DNA of 64,000 bases from Isoptericola luteus (lineage in GTDB: Bacteria; Actinomycetota; Actinomycetes; Actinomycetales; Cellulomonadaceae). Shown here piece by piece: positions 27,608 through 37,789 of the stretch (positions are counted from its first letter, which is position 1; each line of letters begins with the position of its first letter). The notes beneath the pieces were generated by a model. The model was not told the origin of the DNA. It ran no database searches and was given only the letters and a program-made list of their open reading frames with translations. Position numbers and translations under genes: made by a program. The stretch lies in the NCBI RefSeq assembly GCF_020297055.1, contig NZ_JAIXCQ010000004.1, forward strand, positions 62,001 through 126,000, written 5' to 3'.

Positions 27608-27721
27608 GCTGTTCCTTCGACCTTCCGTGCAACGGTCACGAGCGGGCCGGGCGGCCGCTCGCCACTGCGAGAGCCCGCCGACGCCGATGCTGCGCCGGGC
27701 AGTCGATCGCAACGCCCGCCA

Positions 27722-27750
27722 GTGTGGCACGGACCACACCGGTGTGCCAC
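27722..27750. repeat. Small inverted repeats upstream of the cold-shock gene
   Basis: GTGGCAC (27724-27730) pairs with GTGCCAC (27744-27750), and GTGTGG (27722-27727) with CCACAC (27734-27739). The two dyads are mutually exclusive. It could be an operator or leader structure of the cold-shock gene; this is not established. Confidence 0.4.
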
Positions 27751-27837
27751 GGAAATGGCCGTCGGCCCGATCCCGGACGAACCGGCGCACACCGGACCGT
27801 GCTCGAGGACGCCCGTCGGCTCGGCCTTCCGACCACC

Positions 27838-27944
27838 TGTCAGGGCCTGAGCCATGCATACGTGCACGTGGCCCTGACAACTCGCGGTGCGCAAGAGTTG
27901 TCAGGGCCTGAGCCATGGATACGCGCACGTCGCCCTGACAACTC
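27838..27944. repeat. Two copies of a palindromic intergenic element
   Basis: Two near-identical ~48-bp units. The first (27838-27885) has a 10-bp stem TGTCAGGGCC/GGCCCTGACA. The second (27895-27944) has a 13-bp stem GAGTTGTCAGGGC/GCCCTGACAACTC. The loops differ at only three positions. The right arm of copy one can also pair with the left arm of copy two. It looks like a REP/BIME-type dispersed element between a cold-shock gene and a PAC2 gene. Confidence 0.85.
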
Positions 27945-27968
27945 GCGGGGCAGGAGGCCGCGTGGCGG

Positions 27969-28910
27969 TCAGTCGTCGCCCTGCTGCGACAGGAAGCGCT
28001 CGAACTCCGCCCCGAGCTCGTCCGCCGTCGGCAGCGGCGCCTGCTCCGCGAGCAGGTTCGGCCGCCCGACGGACCGCGTGAACGCGTCGTACTGCTCCTC
28101 GAGCGCCCGCACGACCGCCGAGACCTCCTCGGACGCGCCCACCTGCTTCTCGACGTCGAGCGTCGCGTCGGCGGCTGCGGCCGCCAGCCCGCCTGTGACG
28201 AGGTCCAGCCCGGTCGCGCGCTCCACGTGCTGCAGCGCGGCGACGGCGGCCGGGGCGTACCGGGTCTGCGCCAGGTAGTGCGGCACGTGGACGGTGAACC
28301 CGATCGCGTCGTGCCCCGACTCCCCCAGGCGGTACTCCAGCAGGGCCGCGAACGAGCCCGGGACCCGGACCGTGCCGAAGAACGACGTGTAGTCCTCCAC
28401 CAGGCCCGCGCGCGTCCCGTGCGCCGTCAACGACAGCGGCCGCGTGTGCGGCACGCCCATCGGGATCCCGTGGAACCCGACCACCAGGGAGACGTCGAAG
28501 CGCTCGACGAGTCCCTTGACCGCGGCCACGGCACGCTCCCACTGCAGGTCCGGCTCGGCGCCGTGCAGCAGCAGGAACGCCGTGCCCTCCGGGTCGACGA
28601 CGTGGTCGATCGCCAGGAACGGCTCGTCGTACGCGGACCACCGGTCGGCGTCGAACGTCATCACGGCACGCTTCGAGCGGTAGTCCAGGAGCTGGTCGAC
28701 GTCGAACGTCACCAGGCGCGTCGTGACGAGCTGCTCGGTGAGGTGGCCGACCGCGATCTCACCGGCCGCGCCGGCGTCCACGAAACCACCGACCGCGTGC
28801 AGCAGCACGGGCCCGGCACCGCGCCCCTCGCCCGGTCCTTCGTCCGTGGACCGCGTGACGCGGGCCACCGCGTCCTCGTCGACCTCGTAGATCCCCTGCG
28901 GGTCCAGCAA
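27969..28910 (-). CDS. PAC2 family protein
   Basis: A 313-residue protein of the PAC2 (proteasome assembly chaperone 2-like) family, which is widespread in actinobacteria. Visible are the N-terminal strand-helix [22 protein letters not shown], the central [17 protein letters not shown] and the C-terminal helical half with [14 protein letters not shown]. The start is TTG with GGAGG about eight bases before. It is preceded by a 193-nt gap and followed by the palindromic repeats. An actual link to proteasome assembly in bacteria is not shown. Confidence 0.88.
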   Translation of the reverse strand: MLDPQGIYEVDEDAVARVTRSTDEGPGEGRGAGPVLLHAVGGFVDAGAAGEIAVGHLTEQLVTTRLVTFDVDQLLDYRSKRAVMTFDADRWSAYDEPFLAIDHVVDPEGTAFLLLHGAEPDLQWERAVAAVKGLVERFDVSLVVGFHGIPMGVPHTRPLSLTAHGTRAGLVEDYTSFFGTVRVPGSFAALLEYRLGESGHDAIGFTVHVPHYLAQTRYAPAAVAALQHVERATGLDLVTGGLAAAAADATLDVEKQVGASEEVSAVVRALEEQYDAFTRSVGRPNLLAEQAPLPTADELGAEFERFLSQQGDD

Positions 28911-29103
28911 AGCCCGTCCTCCTCGCCTGTCGTGCGCCGCGCGACGCCCGTCGCGTGCCTGCGTGCGGGCCTCGCGCCCGCTGACGTGACAACGACACCG
29001 GGCCCAGGATCCTTCCCGCCCGGCGGAATCGGGCCCGGTCAGCGGGCCGGGGGCGGCGGCGGTGTCGACCCGAGGGCCCCCTCGACGGGGCGTCGTCGGC
29101 GCC

Positions 29104-29544
29104 TCACCGGCGCGGCAGGCGCACCACCGTGACGAAGAAGTCGTCGATCTGGCGGACCACCTGGATGAACCGGTCGAAGTCCACGGGCTTGGTCACGTAG
29201 GCGTTCGCGTGCAGCGAGTAGGAGCGCAGCACGTCCTCCTCGGCCTCCGACGTCGTGAGCACGACGACGGGGATGTGCCGCAGGACCTCGTCGGACTTCA
29301 CCGCGGCCAGGACCTCGCGCCCGTCCATCCGCGGCAGGTTGAGGTCGAGCAGGACGAGGTCGGGCGTGGGGGCGTCGGCGTGCTCACCCTCCTTGCGCAG
29401 GAACTCCATCGCGCTCACGCCGTCGGAGACCACCCACAGGCGGTTCGCGACCTTGTGCTCGTCGAAGGCCTCCCGGGTCATGAGCACGTCGCCCGGGTCG
29501 TCCTCCACCAGGAGCACCTCGATGCCCGACTGCTGTTCCGTCAT
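29104..29544 (-). CDS. Single-domain response regulator (Rcp1/CheY-like)
   Basis: A 146-residue receiver domain without an output domain. Acidic pocket EDD (14-16), phosphoacceptor Asp67 in LLDLNLPRMDG, Thr97/Ser99 in VVLTTSE and Lys119 in YVTKPV are all present. It resembles the Rcp1 type partnered with phytochrome-like kinases. The histidine kinase gene ends 95 nt upstream on the same strand, and the kinase has the matching HisKA subtype, so they probably form a phosphotransfer pair. Confidence 0.92.
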   Translation of the reverse strand: MTEQQSGIEVLLVEDDPGDVLMTREAFDEHKVANRLWVVSDGVSAMEFLRKEGEHADAPTPDLVLLDLNLPRMDGREVLAAVKSDEVLRHIPVVVLTTSEAEEDVLRSYSLHANAYVTKPVDFDRFIQVVRQIDDFFVTVVRLPRR

Positions 29545-29639
29545 CCGCCCCGCCCTCGTCGTGCCTCTGACCAGCGGCGACGTGCGGCCGCCGGCGCGGT
29601 GCCGACCGTCTGCCCCCGGGCCGGCGCGTGCGGCCGACA

Positions 29640-30862
<1,223 letters not shown>

Positions 30863-30866
<4 letters not shown>

Positions 30867-32272
30867 GCCTGCGCCCACTCTGCCGAGTCGGCCAGGGTCG
30901 ACGAGCGCTCCCCGCGCAGCCCGGCCTCCCTGCCGGTCCAGCCGACGACGAGCAGCGCGGCGTCGTCGACGAGCGCGCCGCCGTGCAGCGCCCGCACCCT
31001 GCGCAGCACCCGCTCGACGACGCCGACGAACCCGTGCTCCGCGAGATCGGCGCGTACCAGGGAGTGCAGCCCGGACTGCCCCAGCCGGGGGACGCGGTGC
31101 CGCATCGGACCGAGAGGCCCGGCGTGGTCGCCCCGCAGCTCGGCGAGGCCGACCACGTCGCGCCCGATCCCGTCGAGCGCGTCGCCGACCTGCGGCGCGG
31201 CGGCGGGCGTACCGGTCATCTCGGCCTCCACGAGGCCGTCCGTGTACAGCATGATGGCGAACGGCCCGTCCAGCGTCAGGTGCCGAGGGGCCCACTCGCC
31301 CGGCACGGGCACCCCGAGCGCGCGTCCCCGGCCCACGGGTGCCAGCAGCTCGCAGGTGATGTCGCCCACGGGCCCGGTGATGAGCAGGGGCGGCAGGTGA
31401 CCGGCCAGGTAGAGCTCCGCGCTCGCCCGGTCGGGCGCGATCGCGATCTGGCACAGGGTGACGAACACCTCGGGCCGCGCGCGTTCCGTGAGCAGGACCC
31501 GTTCCAGGTGACCGAGGATCCGGTCGGCGGGAGTATCGGTGAGCACGAGCGTGCGCCACGCCGTGCGCAGGGTGGCGCCGAGCGCCGCCTCGTCCGGGCC
31601 GTGGCCGGCGACGTCGCCGATCACGGAGAGCACGGTGCCGTCGGGGCGCTCGACGGTGTCGAAGAAGTCGCCCCCCAGCAGGCCCTCGCCGCCGGGCAGG
31701 TAGCCGACCATGACCGACACCTTCTCGTCGGCCACCAGCGGCTTGGGCAGCAGCGCCCGTTCGAGCCGGGCCGTCTCGGACGCGCGCACCGCGCTGCGGT
31801 ACAGCTCGCGCTGCTGGGCGGCGGACCGGCGGCGCTGCAGGGCGTAGCGCAGGGACCGGCCGAGCAGGTCGGCGTCGGTCTCGCCCTTGACCAGGTAGTC
31901 GTCGGCGCCGGCCGCCACGGCCTGCACCCCCTGGTCGATGCCGGCGTGGCCGGTGAGGACCACGAGGGCCGGCACGTCGGGCGAGCGCTCGGCGACCGCA
32001 CGCAGACGCTCGACCGCGGTGAGCCCGACGGCGTCCGGCAGCCCCAGGTCCAGCAGCACGCAGTCCACCGCCGGTGCCCCGCCGGCGTCGGCCAGGGCGT
32101 CCACCGCCTCGGCGACGGTCCGCGCGCGGCGCAGCACCACGTCCACGCCGGCGTCGTCCAGCAGCTCGCTCACCAGGATGGCGTCGGCGTCGTCGTCCTC
32201 GACGAGCAGGACCTCGGTCACGTCCCGGGCCGGATCGGCCGACCCGGCGCGCAGAACGTCACCGCTGCTCAT
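30863..32272 (-). CDS. Response regulator fused to SpoIIE/RsbU-type PP2C phosphatase
   Basis: A 469-residue protein: a receiver domain (about 18-135; Asp75 acceptor, Lys129) followed by a short helical linker and a PPM-type Ser/Thr phosphatase (about 180-450). Metal-binding residues are in GGDFFD (Asp202), IGDVAGHG (Asp220), LYTDGLVEAE and DDAALLVV. An insertion of about 45 residues precedes the last part. Such proteins usually dephosphorylate anti-sigma antagonists in sigma-factor partner switching, but no such partner is nearby. It is translationally coupled to the kinase gene. Confidence 0.93.
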
Positions 32273-32280
32273 GGGCCATG

Positions 32281-32342
32281 ATCTTAGTCCCGTGCCCCCC
32301 GGCGGGGCCGGGCGGCGGCCCGGCGCGTCGCCGGCCCCGCCG
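32281..32342 (-). promoter_or_regulatory. Putative promoter and inverted repeat before the REC-PP2C gene
   Basis: TAAGAT (32281-32286) ends 8 nt before the ATG and could serve a near-leaderless transcript, since no Shine-Dalgarno is seen. Farther out, CGGCGGGGCCGG (32300-32311) pairs perfectly with CCGGCCCCGCCG (32331-32342). Its role is unknown; it lies where the -35 or an operator would be. Confidence 0.4.
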
Positions 32343-32495
32343 CACAGCGGCGGCCGCCGGGCTCTCCGAGGACGTCCCGGGCGCCCGCCGCCTCCTGCCG
32401 TCGCTGTCACCACGGGGCCCGCGGATCTGCGATGATGGTCGGCCGCACGGCGCAGCGGGTCCCTCCGAGCGCCATCACGGCCGCAGGGAGGTTGC

Positions 32496-34820
32496 GTGGC
32501 GGGCAGGCAGGACGAGCTGGCACGAGAGCAGGCGGTGGTCGACCGCCTCTACGGCAGGCTGGACGAGCTGCGGGTGGCGACCCGGGCCCGCCTCGCCGGC
32601 GTCCGCCGCTCCGGGCCCTCGGGGTCCCCCCAGAACCGCAGCGAGCGCGACGCGTTCGCGACCCTCTACGAGGACCGCGTCGCCCAGCTGGACGCCGTCG
32701 AGGACCGGCTGGTCTTCGGGCGCCTCGACCTGCGCGGCGACGAGGTGCGGTACGTGGGCCGGATCGGCCTCGCCGACGACGAGCACCGGTCGCTCCTCAC
32801 CGACTGGCGGGCCCCCGCGGCCACCGCCTTCTACCGCGCCACGGCGCTGCACCCGGGCGACGTCCAGCGCCGCCGCCACCTCGTCACCGCCGGCCGCGCC
32901 GTGACCGGCGTCGAGGACGAGGTGCTCGACCTCGACGCCCTCGCCGGGGCGGCCCCCGACGGCGCGCAGGGCGACGGCACCGGGACGCTCGCGGCGTCGT
33001 CGCTGTCCGGCGAGGGGGCCCTGCTCGCCTCGCTCGCCTCGCGGCGCACCGGCCGGATGACGGACATCGTCGCCACGATCCAGGGCGAGCAGGACCGGAT
33101 CATCCGCGACGAGCTCGCGGGCGCGCTGGTCGTGCAGGGCGGGCCGGGCACGGGCAAGACCGCGGTCGCGCTCCACCGTGCCGCCTACCTGCTGTACGCC
33201 CACCGCCGGGTCCTCGAGCGCAGCGGCGTGCTGCTCGTCGGGCCGAGCCGGGCGTTCCTGCGCTACATCGACCAGGTCCTCCCTTCGCTCGGCGAGACCG
33301 GGGTCGTCTCGACCACCATCGGCGAGCTCCTCCCGGGGATCTCCGCGCGCGGGGTCGACCGGGGCGAGGTCGCGCAGGTCAAGGGCCGGCTGGTGTGGCA
33401 GTCGGTGGTGCGGCGCGCCGTGCGCGCCCGCGAGCGCGTCCCGGCCGCCGACCTGCCGGTGCGCGTCGAGGGGCACGACTACGTCATCCGGCGCCGCGAC
33501 GTGCGCGAGGCGATCGCCCGCGCACGGCGCACCCACAAGCCGCACAACGAGGCACGCGCGACCTTCGTCCGCGAGATGCTCTCGCGGCTCGTCGACCAGT
33601 ACCGCGCGGACGTCGACGCGGAGCTGTCCTCCGAGGACGTGGCGACCCTCACCGAGGACCTGCGCTCGGCCCGCGAGGTGCGGGTCGCCCTCAACATCGC
33701 CTGGTTCCCGATCACCCCGCAGCAGCTCGTCGCCGACCTCTTCGCCAAGCCGCACCGGCTCGCCGAGGCGGGCCCGGAGCTCTCCGACCACGACCGGTCC
33801 CTGGTCCGGCGCGAGCCCGGGAGCCCCTGGACGGAGTCTGACGTCCCGCTGCTCGACGAGGCCGCAGAGCTGCTGGGCGAGGACGACTCCCTGTCCCGCC
33901 TCGAGGCGCGCGCCCGCGAGAGGGAGCGGGCTGCCGAGCTGGAGTACGCGCGCTCGGTGCTCGAGTCGACGGGGGCGGGCGCCGGGATCGTCGACGCCGC
34001 CACGCTCGCGTCGCGGTTCGAGGCCACCGGGCCGCGCCTCACCACCGCGGAGCGGGCCGCGTCCGACCGCACGTGGACGTACGGCCACGTCGTCGTCGAC
34101 GAGGCGCAGGAGCTCTCCCCCATGGCCTGGCGGGCGCTCGTGCGCCGCGTGCCCACCCGGTCGATGACCATCGTCGGCGACGTCGCGCAGACGTCGGCGG
34201 CGGCGGGCACCCGGTCGTGGGCCGACGCCCTCGACCCGGTGCTGCGGGACTCCTGGCGCCTGTCCGAGCTCACCGTCAGCTACCGCACCCCGGCGCAGGT
34301 GGCCGAGGCGGCCCAGGAGATGGCCGCGGCGGCCGGGCTGCCCACCTCGCCGCTGACGGCCGCCCGCGAGGTGGACGGCGCGCTCGAGCTGACGCGCGTC
34401 CGGCCCGGGACGGCCGCCCCGGCGGCGCTCACCCAGGAGGTCGTGGACCAGGTGGGCAAGCTCGCGACGGAGTTCGTCGGCGCCGACGGCGCCGGGCGCG
34501 TCGCGGTCGTCGCGGCGGCCGACCAGGTGCGTGCCCTGCGCGAGGCCGTCGAGTCCGTGCTCCCCGACGCCCTGGGCCGCTCGGAAGGTGCACGGCTGCT
34601 CGCCCAGCGCCCCGAGGACGCCCAGGTGGTGGTGCTGGACCCTCGCGAGGCCAAGGGGCTGGAGTTCGACGCGGTCGTGCTCGTCGAGCCCGCCGCCGTC
34701 GCCGAGGGAGACGGCGGAGCCTCCGACCTGTACGTGGCCATGACCCGCCCGACGCAGCGGCTCGTCGTGCTGCACTCGCGCGACCTGCCCGCGGGGCTGG
34801 CTCTCTCGACCGTGCCGTGA
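32496..34820 (+). CDS. HelD/HelR-like superfamily 1 ATPase (RNA polymerase recycling type)
   Basis: A 774-residue UvrD-like protein. An N-terminal coiled coil (about 3-70) is followed by YVGRIGLADDEHRSLLTDWRAPAA, typical of HelD-type factors that free stalled RNA polymerase. Walker A is GGPGTGKTAV (Lys221), Walker B VVVDEAQELSPM, and later motifs GDVAQTS, SYRTPAQVAEAA and EAKGLEFDAVVLVEP. HelR-type members can confer rifamycin tolerance by displacing the drug. I saw no rifamycin-associated element upstream. The GTG start has GGGAGG four to five bases before. Confidence 0.9.
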   Translation: MAGRQDELAREQAVVDRLYGRLDELRVATRARLAGVRRSGPSGSPQNRSERDAFATLYEDRVAQLDAVEDRLVFGRLDLRGDEVRYVGRIGLADDEHRSLLTDWRAPAATAFYRATALHPGDVQRRRHLVTAGRAVTGVEDEVLDLDALAGAAPDGAQGDGTGTLAASSLSGEGALLASLASRRTGRMTDIVATIQGEQDRIIRDELAGALVVQGGPGTGKTAVALHRAAYLLYAHRRVLERSGVLLVGPSRAFLRYIDQVLPSLGETGVVSTTIGELLPGISARGVDRGEVAQVKGRLVWQSVVRRAVRARERVPAADLPVRVEGHDYVIRRRDVREAIARARRTHKPHNEARATFVREMLSRLVDQYRADVDAELSSEDVATLTEDLRSAREVRVALNIAWFPITPQQLVADLFAKPHRLAEAGPELSDHDRSLVRREPGSPWTESDVPLLDEAAELLGEDDSLSRLEARARERERAAELEYARSVLESTGAGAGIVDAATLASRFEATGPRLTTAERAASDRTWTYGHVVVDEAQELSPMAWRALVRRVPTRSMTIVGDVAQTSAAAGTRSWADALDPVLRDSWRLSELTVSYRTPAQVAEAAQEMAAAAGLPTSPLTAAREVDGALELTRVRPGTAAPAALTQEVVDQVGKLATEFVGADGAGRVAVVAAADQVRALREAVESVLPDALGRSEGARLLAQRPEDAQVVVLDPREAKGLEFDAVVLVEPAAVAEGDGGASDLYVAMTRPTQRLVVLHSRDLPAGLALSTVP

Positions 34821-34863
34821 GACGCATTTGTCCACCCACCGTCGGCGGGCGCACCATAGGCAC

Positions 34864-36102
34864 GTGCTGAGAGCCCTCCTCCTCGAGAACATCCATCCCG
34901 TCGCCGTCCAGAACCTCCGCGATGCGGGCATCGAGGTCGAGGTGCGCTCCGGCGCCCTCGACGAGCCCGAGCTGATCGAGGCCCTGAAGGACTTCCAGAT
35001 CCTCGGCATCCGGTCCAAGACCCAGGTGACGCGCCACGTCCTGGAGTCGCTGCCGGGTCTGCTGGCCGTGGGGACGTTCAGCATCGGCACCAACCAGATC
35101 GACCTGGCCGCCGCGGCCGCCCACGGCATCGCCGTGTTCAACGCCCCGTACTCGAACACGCGGTCCGTCGTGGAGCTCGCGCTCGCCGAGATCATCTCCC
35201 TGACGCGGCGGCTGCCGGTCCTCGACAAGGCCCTGCACGACGGCACCTGGGACAAGACGGCGGAGGGTGCGCACGAGGTGCGCGGCCGCACGCTGGGCAT
35301 CATCGGCTACGGCAACATCGGCGCCCAGCTGTCCGTGCTGGCCGAGAACCTCGGGATGCGGGTCGTGTTCTACGACACCGCGGAGAAGCTCGCGATGGGC
35401 AACGCCCACCGGGCCGAGACGGTCGACGAGCTCCTGACGGTCGCCGACGCGGTGACGATCCACGTCGACGGCCGTCCCGGCAACGCCGGCCTGTTCGGCG
35501 CCGACCTCTTCTCGCGGATGAAGCCGGGGGCGATCTTCCTCAACCTGTCGCGCGGGTTCGTCGTCGACGTGGCCGCCCTGCGCGAGAACATCCTGTCCGG
35601 CCACCTCTCCGGCGCCGCCGTGGACGTCTTCCCCGCCGAGCCGAAGAAGCGGGGCGACTCGTTCACCTCGGAGCTGCGCGGCCTGCCGAACGTGATCCTC
35701 ACCCCGCACGTCGGCGGGTCCACGGAGGAGGCACAGGAGGCCATCGGCGAGTTCGTCTCCAAGCGCCTGCGCGACTACGTGCAGACCGGCTCCACCACCC
35801 TGTCGGTGAACCTGCCGACCCTCGCGCTGGAGCACACCGGCGTCGGGCGCATCATGCTCATGCACCGCAACGTGCCGGGTGTCCTGGCCGCGGTCAACCA
35901 GGTCTTCGCGGACCACGGGGCCAACATCGAGGCGCAGACGCTCGCCACGCGCGGCGAGATCGGCTACGTGGTGACCGACATCTCCGACGTCACCGAGCGC
36001 GGCGCGTCGGCCAAGCTCCAGGCGATGGACTCGACCATCCGCCTGCGGATCCGCGACGCGTTCGAGCGGCCGGAGTTCCCGCCCGGTCCCGCCGCCGGCT
36101 GA
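34864..36102 (+). CDS. serA: D-3-phosphoglycerate dehydrogenase
   Basis: First step of serine biosynthesis: NAD-dependent oxidation of 3-phosphoglycerate. It has 412 residues and the E. coli-like short architecture. The catalytic domain has the NAD motif LGIIGYGNIGAQLSVLAENLGM, NLSRGFVVD, AVDVFPAEP and the HVGGSTEEAQ active-site His region. A C-terminal ACT domain (about 335-412) for serine feedback follows. A TTG 12 codons earlier (34828) is in frame but has no ribosome site and touches the helicase stop, so I prefer the GTG at 34864. It is followed by a terminator. Confidence 0.95.
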   Translation: MLRALLLENIHPVAVQNLRDAGIEVEVRSGALDEPELIEALKDFQILGIRSKTQVTRHVLESLPGLLAVGTFSIGTNQIDLAAAAAHGIAVFNAPYSNTRSVVELALAEIISLTRRLPVLDKALHDGTWDKTAEGAHEVRGRTLGIIGYGNIGAQLSVLAENLGMRVVFYDTAEKLAMGNAHRAETVDELLTVADAVTIHVDGRPGNAGLFGADLFSRMKPGAIFLNLSRGFVVDVAALRENILSGHLSGAAVDVFPAEPKKRGDSFTSELRGLPNVILTPHVGGSTEEAQEAIGEFVSKRLRDYVQTGSTTLSVNLPTLALEHTGVGRIMLMHRNVPGVLAAVNQVFADHGANIEAQTLATRGEIGYVVTDISDVTERGASAKLQAMDSTIRLRIRDAFERPEFPPGPAAG

Positions 36103-36192
36103 CCACCGCACCGCGAGCGGCCGCAGCACGCGCCGCTGCAGCGTGCCGCCGCGTCCGGCCGTCGGTCCGCCCGACCCGCGGGCATGACGCGA

Positions 36193-36225
36193 CGAGGGCG
36201 CCCCGGGAGTCCCGGGGCGCCCTCG
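36193..36225. terminator. Bidirectional terminator after serA
   Basis: A 15-bp perfect stem (36193-36207 with 36211-36225, core GAGGGCGCCCCGGG) with a three-base loop AGT. It lies between the convergent serA and DUF5302-like genes. Confidence 0.85.
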
Positions 36226-36257
36226 CGCGTCCAGCCGTCGGTCCGCCCGACCGCGGG

Positions 36258-36461
36258 TCAGCCGGACTTGCGCCGGAACATCTTCTGCACCGGACCGTTC
36301 GTCTCCGAGCCGTGGACCTGGCCGGTGTTCGCCTCGGCCCCCGCGCTGGGGTGCCGCGCGGCGTTCTTCTTCTCCAGGGCCTCGCGGAAGCGTGCCTTGG
36401 TGTCCTCGCTCGGTCCGGTCCTGTCGGAACCGTTGGTCGACGCCGCATCGTCTGCCGTCAT
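36258..36461 (-). CDS. DUF5302-like small acidic/basic protein
   Basis: A 67-residue hydrophilic protein, rich in Asp, Ser and Thr at the N-terminus and with a basic end (MFRRKSG). The central KARFREALEKKNAARH is the recognisable block of the DUF5302 family of actinobacteria. The ATG at 36461 has GAGGTG six bases upstream; an open frame 25 codons longer lacks support. Function unknown. Confidence 0.75.
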   Translation of the reverse strand: MTADDAASTNGSDRTGPSEDTKARFREALEKKNAARHPSAGAEANTGQVHGSETNGPVQKMFRRKSG

Positions 36462-36564
36462 CGCGACCACCTCGTCTCTCGTCGGGGTGTGCGTGCTGAC
36501 GTCACCACGTCGCACTGCACCTGAGGCGACCAGCATGCGTCACCGGCCCGGCGAAAGCCAGGCG

Positions 36565-37107
36565 TTACCCGCGGGCCTGGTCCGGCGCGGGCGCCGCGTC
36601 CTCGTCGGGGCGAGGCGCCACGTCCGCCGATCCGGAGGCGGCGGAACGGGCCGCGCGCTCGTCCCGCTCGGCCCGCAGCGAGGTGATCGCGCTCTCGAAG
36701 TCCTCCAACGAGTCGAACGCCTGGTAGACGCTCGCGAACCGCAGGTAGGCGACCTCGTCGAGCTCGCGCAGCGGTCCCAGGATCGCCAGCCCCACCTCGT
36801 AGGCGTCGATCTCGGGGCTGCCCGTGCTGCGCAGCGTCTCCTCGACCTTCTGCGCCAGCAGCGCCAGGTCGTCGGCGCTCACCGGCCTGCCCTGGCAGGC
36901 CTTGCGCACCCCCGAGACGATCTTGTCCCGGCTGAACGGCTCGGTCGCGCCGGACCGCTTCACCACAGAGAGGCTGGCGGTCTCGATCGTCGTGAACCGT
37001 CGCTGGCACGCCGGGCACTGGCGGCGCCGGCGGATCGCGGTGCCGTCGTCGGACGTCCTGGAGTCGACGACCCGTGAGTCCTCGTGTCGGCAGAACGGGC
37101 AGTGCAT
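36565..37107 (-). CDS. nrdR: Transcriptional repressor NrdR
   Basis: Zinc-ribbon/ATP-cone repressor of ribonucleotide reductase genes. The zinc ribbon cysteines are C3, C6, C31 and C34. The ATP-cone domain (about 49-139) begins [24 protein letters not shown]. The protein has 180 residues, with a C-terminal Ala/Pro/Asp-rich extension of about 25 residues beyond the normal ~155. The ATG has AGGAG at an eight-base distance. Its place after the LysM gene and lexA matches corynebacteria and mycobacteria; no nrd structural gene is in the window. Confidence 0.96.
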   Translation of the reverse strand: MHCPFCRHEDSRVVDSRTSDDGTAIRRRRQCPACQRRFTTIETASLSVVKRSGATEPFSRDKIVSGVRKACQGRPVSADDLALLAQKVEETLRSTGSPEIDAYEVGLAILGPLRELDEVAYLRFASVYQAFDSLEDFESAITSLRAERDERAARSAASGSADVAPRPDEDAAPAPDQARG

Positions 37108-37193
37108 CGGTGGTCTCCTGCGCTCGGGTGCCGGGCCGGTGACCGGCTGCCGACAACGTAGGCGCCGCGCGAGGCCCTGCGCAACACGCGTCC

Positions 37194-37535
37194 TCAGCGC
37201 TCGCCGTCGTCGGCAGGAAGGAGCACCACCTGGCCGGCCCGCAGGTCGACCGTCCGCAACCCGTTGAGCTCGCGCAGCTCGGCGACGACGTCCCGCACGT
37301 CCTCGCCAGTCACGGCGACCTCCCGCGCGTACTCCCACAGCGTCTCCCCCGGGGCCACCGTGTGCAGCCGCACCTCGACGGGGCCCCTCGGCGCCTCGGC
37401 CATCGCCTGCTGACCGACCAGCCCGGCCGAGGCGGCGAGCATCGCGGCCAGGGCCGTCACGACGCCGCGTCCGCGCCGGGTCAGCCGCAGGCCGCCCAGA
37501 CCCCAGGGTCCTGGTGCACTGGTGACGGTGGCCAT
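37194..37535 (-). CDS. LysM-domain membrane protein, likely SOS division inhibitor (DivS/ChiZ/YneA-like)
   Basis: A 113-residue protein: a short basic N-terminus, one membrane helix (about 24-44) and an extracellular LysM domain (from about residue 55, [15 protein letters not shown], to QVVLLPADD) that binds peptidoglycan. Genes of this type divergent from lexA and next to nrdR encode SOS-induced cell-division inhibitors (YneA in Bacillus, DivS in Corynebacterium, ChiZ in Mycobacterium). The second ATG, at 37535, has GAGAGGATGA at a proper distance; the first ATG (37544) abuts it. A LexA-type box lies 51 nt upstream. Confidence 0.85.
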   Translation of the reverse strand: MATVTSAPGPWGLGGLRLTRRGRGVVTALAAMLAASAGLVGQQAMAEAPRGPVEVRLHTVAPGETLWEYAREVAVTGEDVRDVVAELRELNGLRTVDLRAGQVVLLPADDGER

Positions 37536-37570
37536 CGCGATCATCCTCTCGGGTCGAACGTCCGTGGGCC

Positions 37571-37616
37571 TCGAACACGCGTCCGTCGAACAACCGTTCG
37601 TCGAACACGTGTATCA
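37571..37616. promoter_or_regulatory. SOS box array upstream of the LysM gene
   Basis: TCGAACAACCGTTCGT (37586-37601) matches 11 of 12 LexA-box positions. On either side the half-site TCGAACA recurs at exactly 15-bp spacing (37571 and 37601), with weaker right halves. Another half-site starts at 37554. Confidence 0.75.
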
Positions 37617-37653
37617 AGGTCTACCACGAGTCGGCGACACGGTCGAGGGTTTC

Positions 37654-37694
37654 TCGAACAGATGTTTGATGTGCAGCGTGATCTGACCTACAGT
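37654..37694 (+). promoter_or_regulatory. lexA promoter with overlapping SOS box
   Basis: LexA box TCGAACAGATGTTTGA (37654-37669; 11 of 12 positions). A -35 TTGATG (37666-37671) overlaps it, followed after 17 nt by a -10 TACAGT (37689-37694). The layout implies LexA autorepression. Confidence 0.75.
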
Positions 37695-37789
37695 GGCACC
37701 AGCGCGATGGAACGTTTGTCGGATTTCAGGCAGTCAGGATTCGTGGCACGAGCGGCACGGTCCGCGGTGCCCCAGGACGGGGGAAGGTC

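Larger units (their letters stand above)
27608..27968. other. Intergenic region between the cold-shock and PAC2 genes
   Basis: These 361 nt hold the cold-shock gene leader, the small dyads near 27722-27750 and the paired palindromes at 27838-27944. No further gene with a start signal was recognised. The palindromes lie just beyond the PAC2 stop and could also end its transcript. Confidence 0.6.

Noticed and set aside
32281-32495. Rifamycin-associated element before the HelD/HelR-like gene
   Set aside because: I looked for the GGGGCTTGC-type dyad linked to rifamycin response and did not find it; the strong dyad present has a different sequence and lies nearer the opposite gene.
34828-34863. 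TTG start extending SerA by 12 residues
   Set aside because: There is no ribosome site, it starts 8 nt after the helicase stop, and the added residues are His/Arg-rich and absent from SerA family N-termini.
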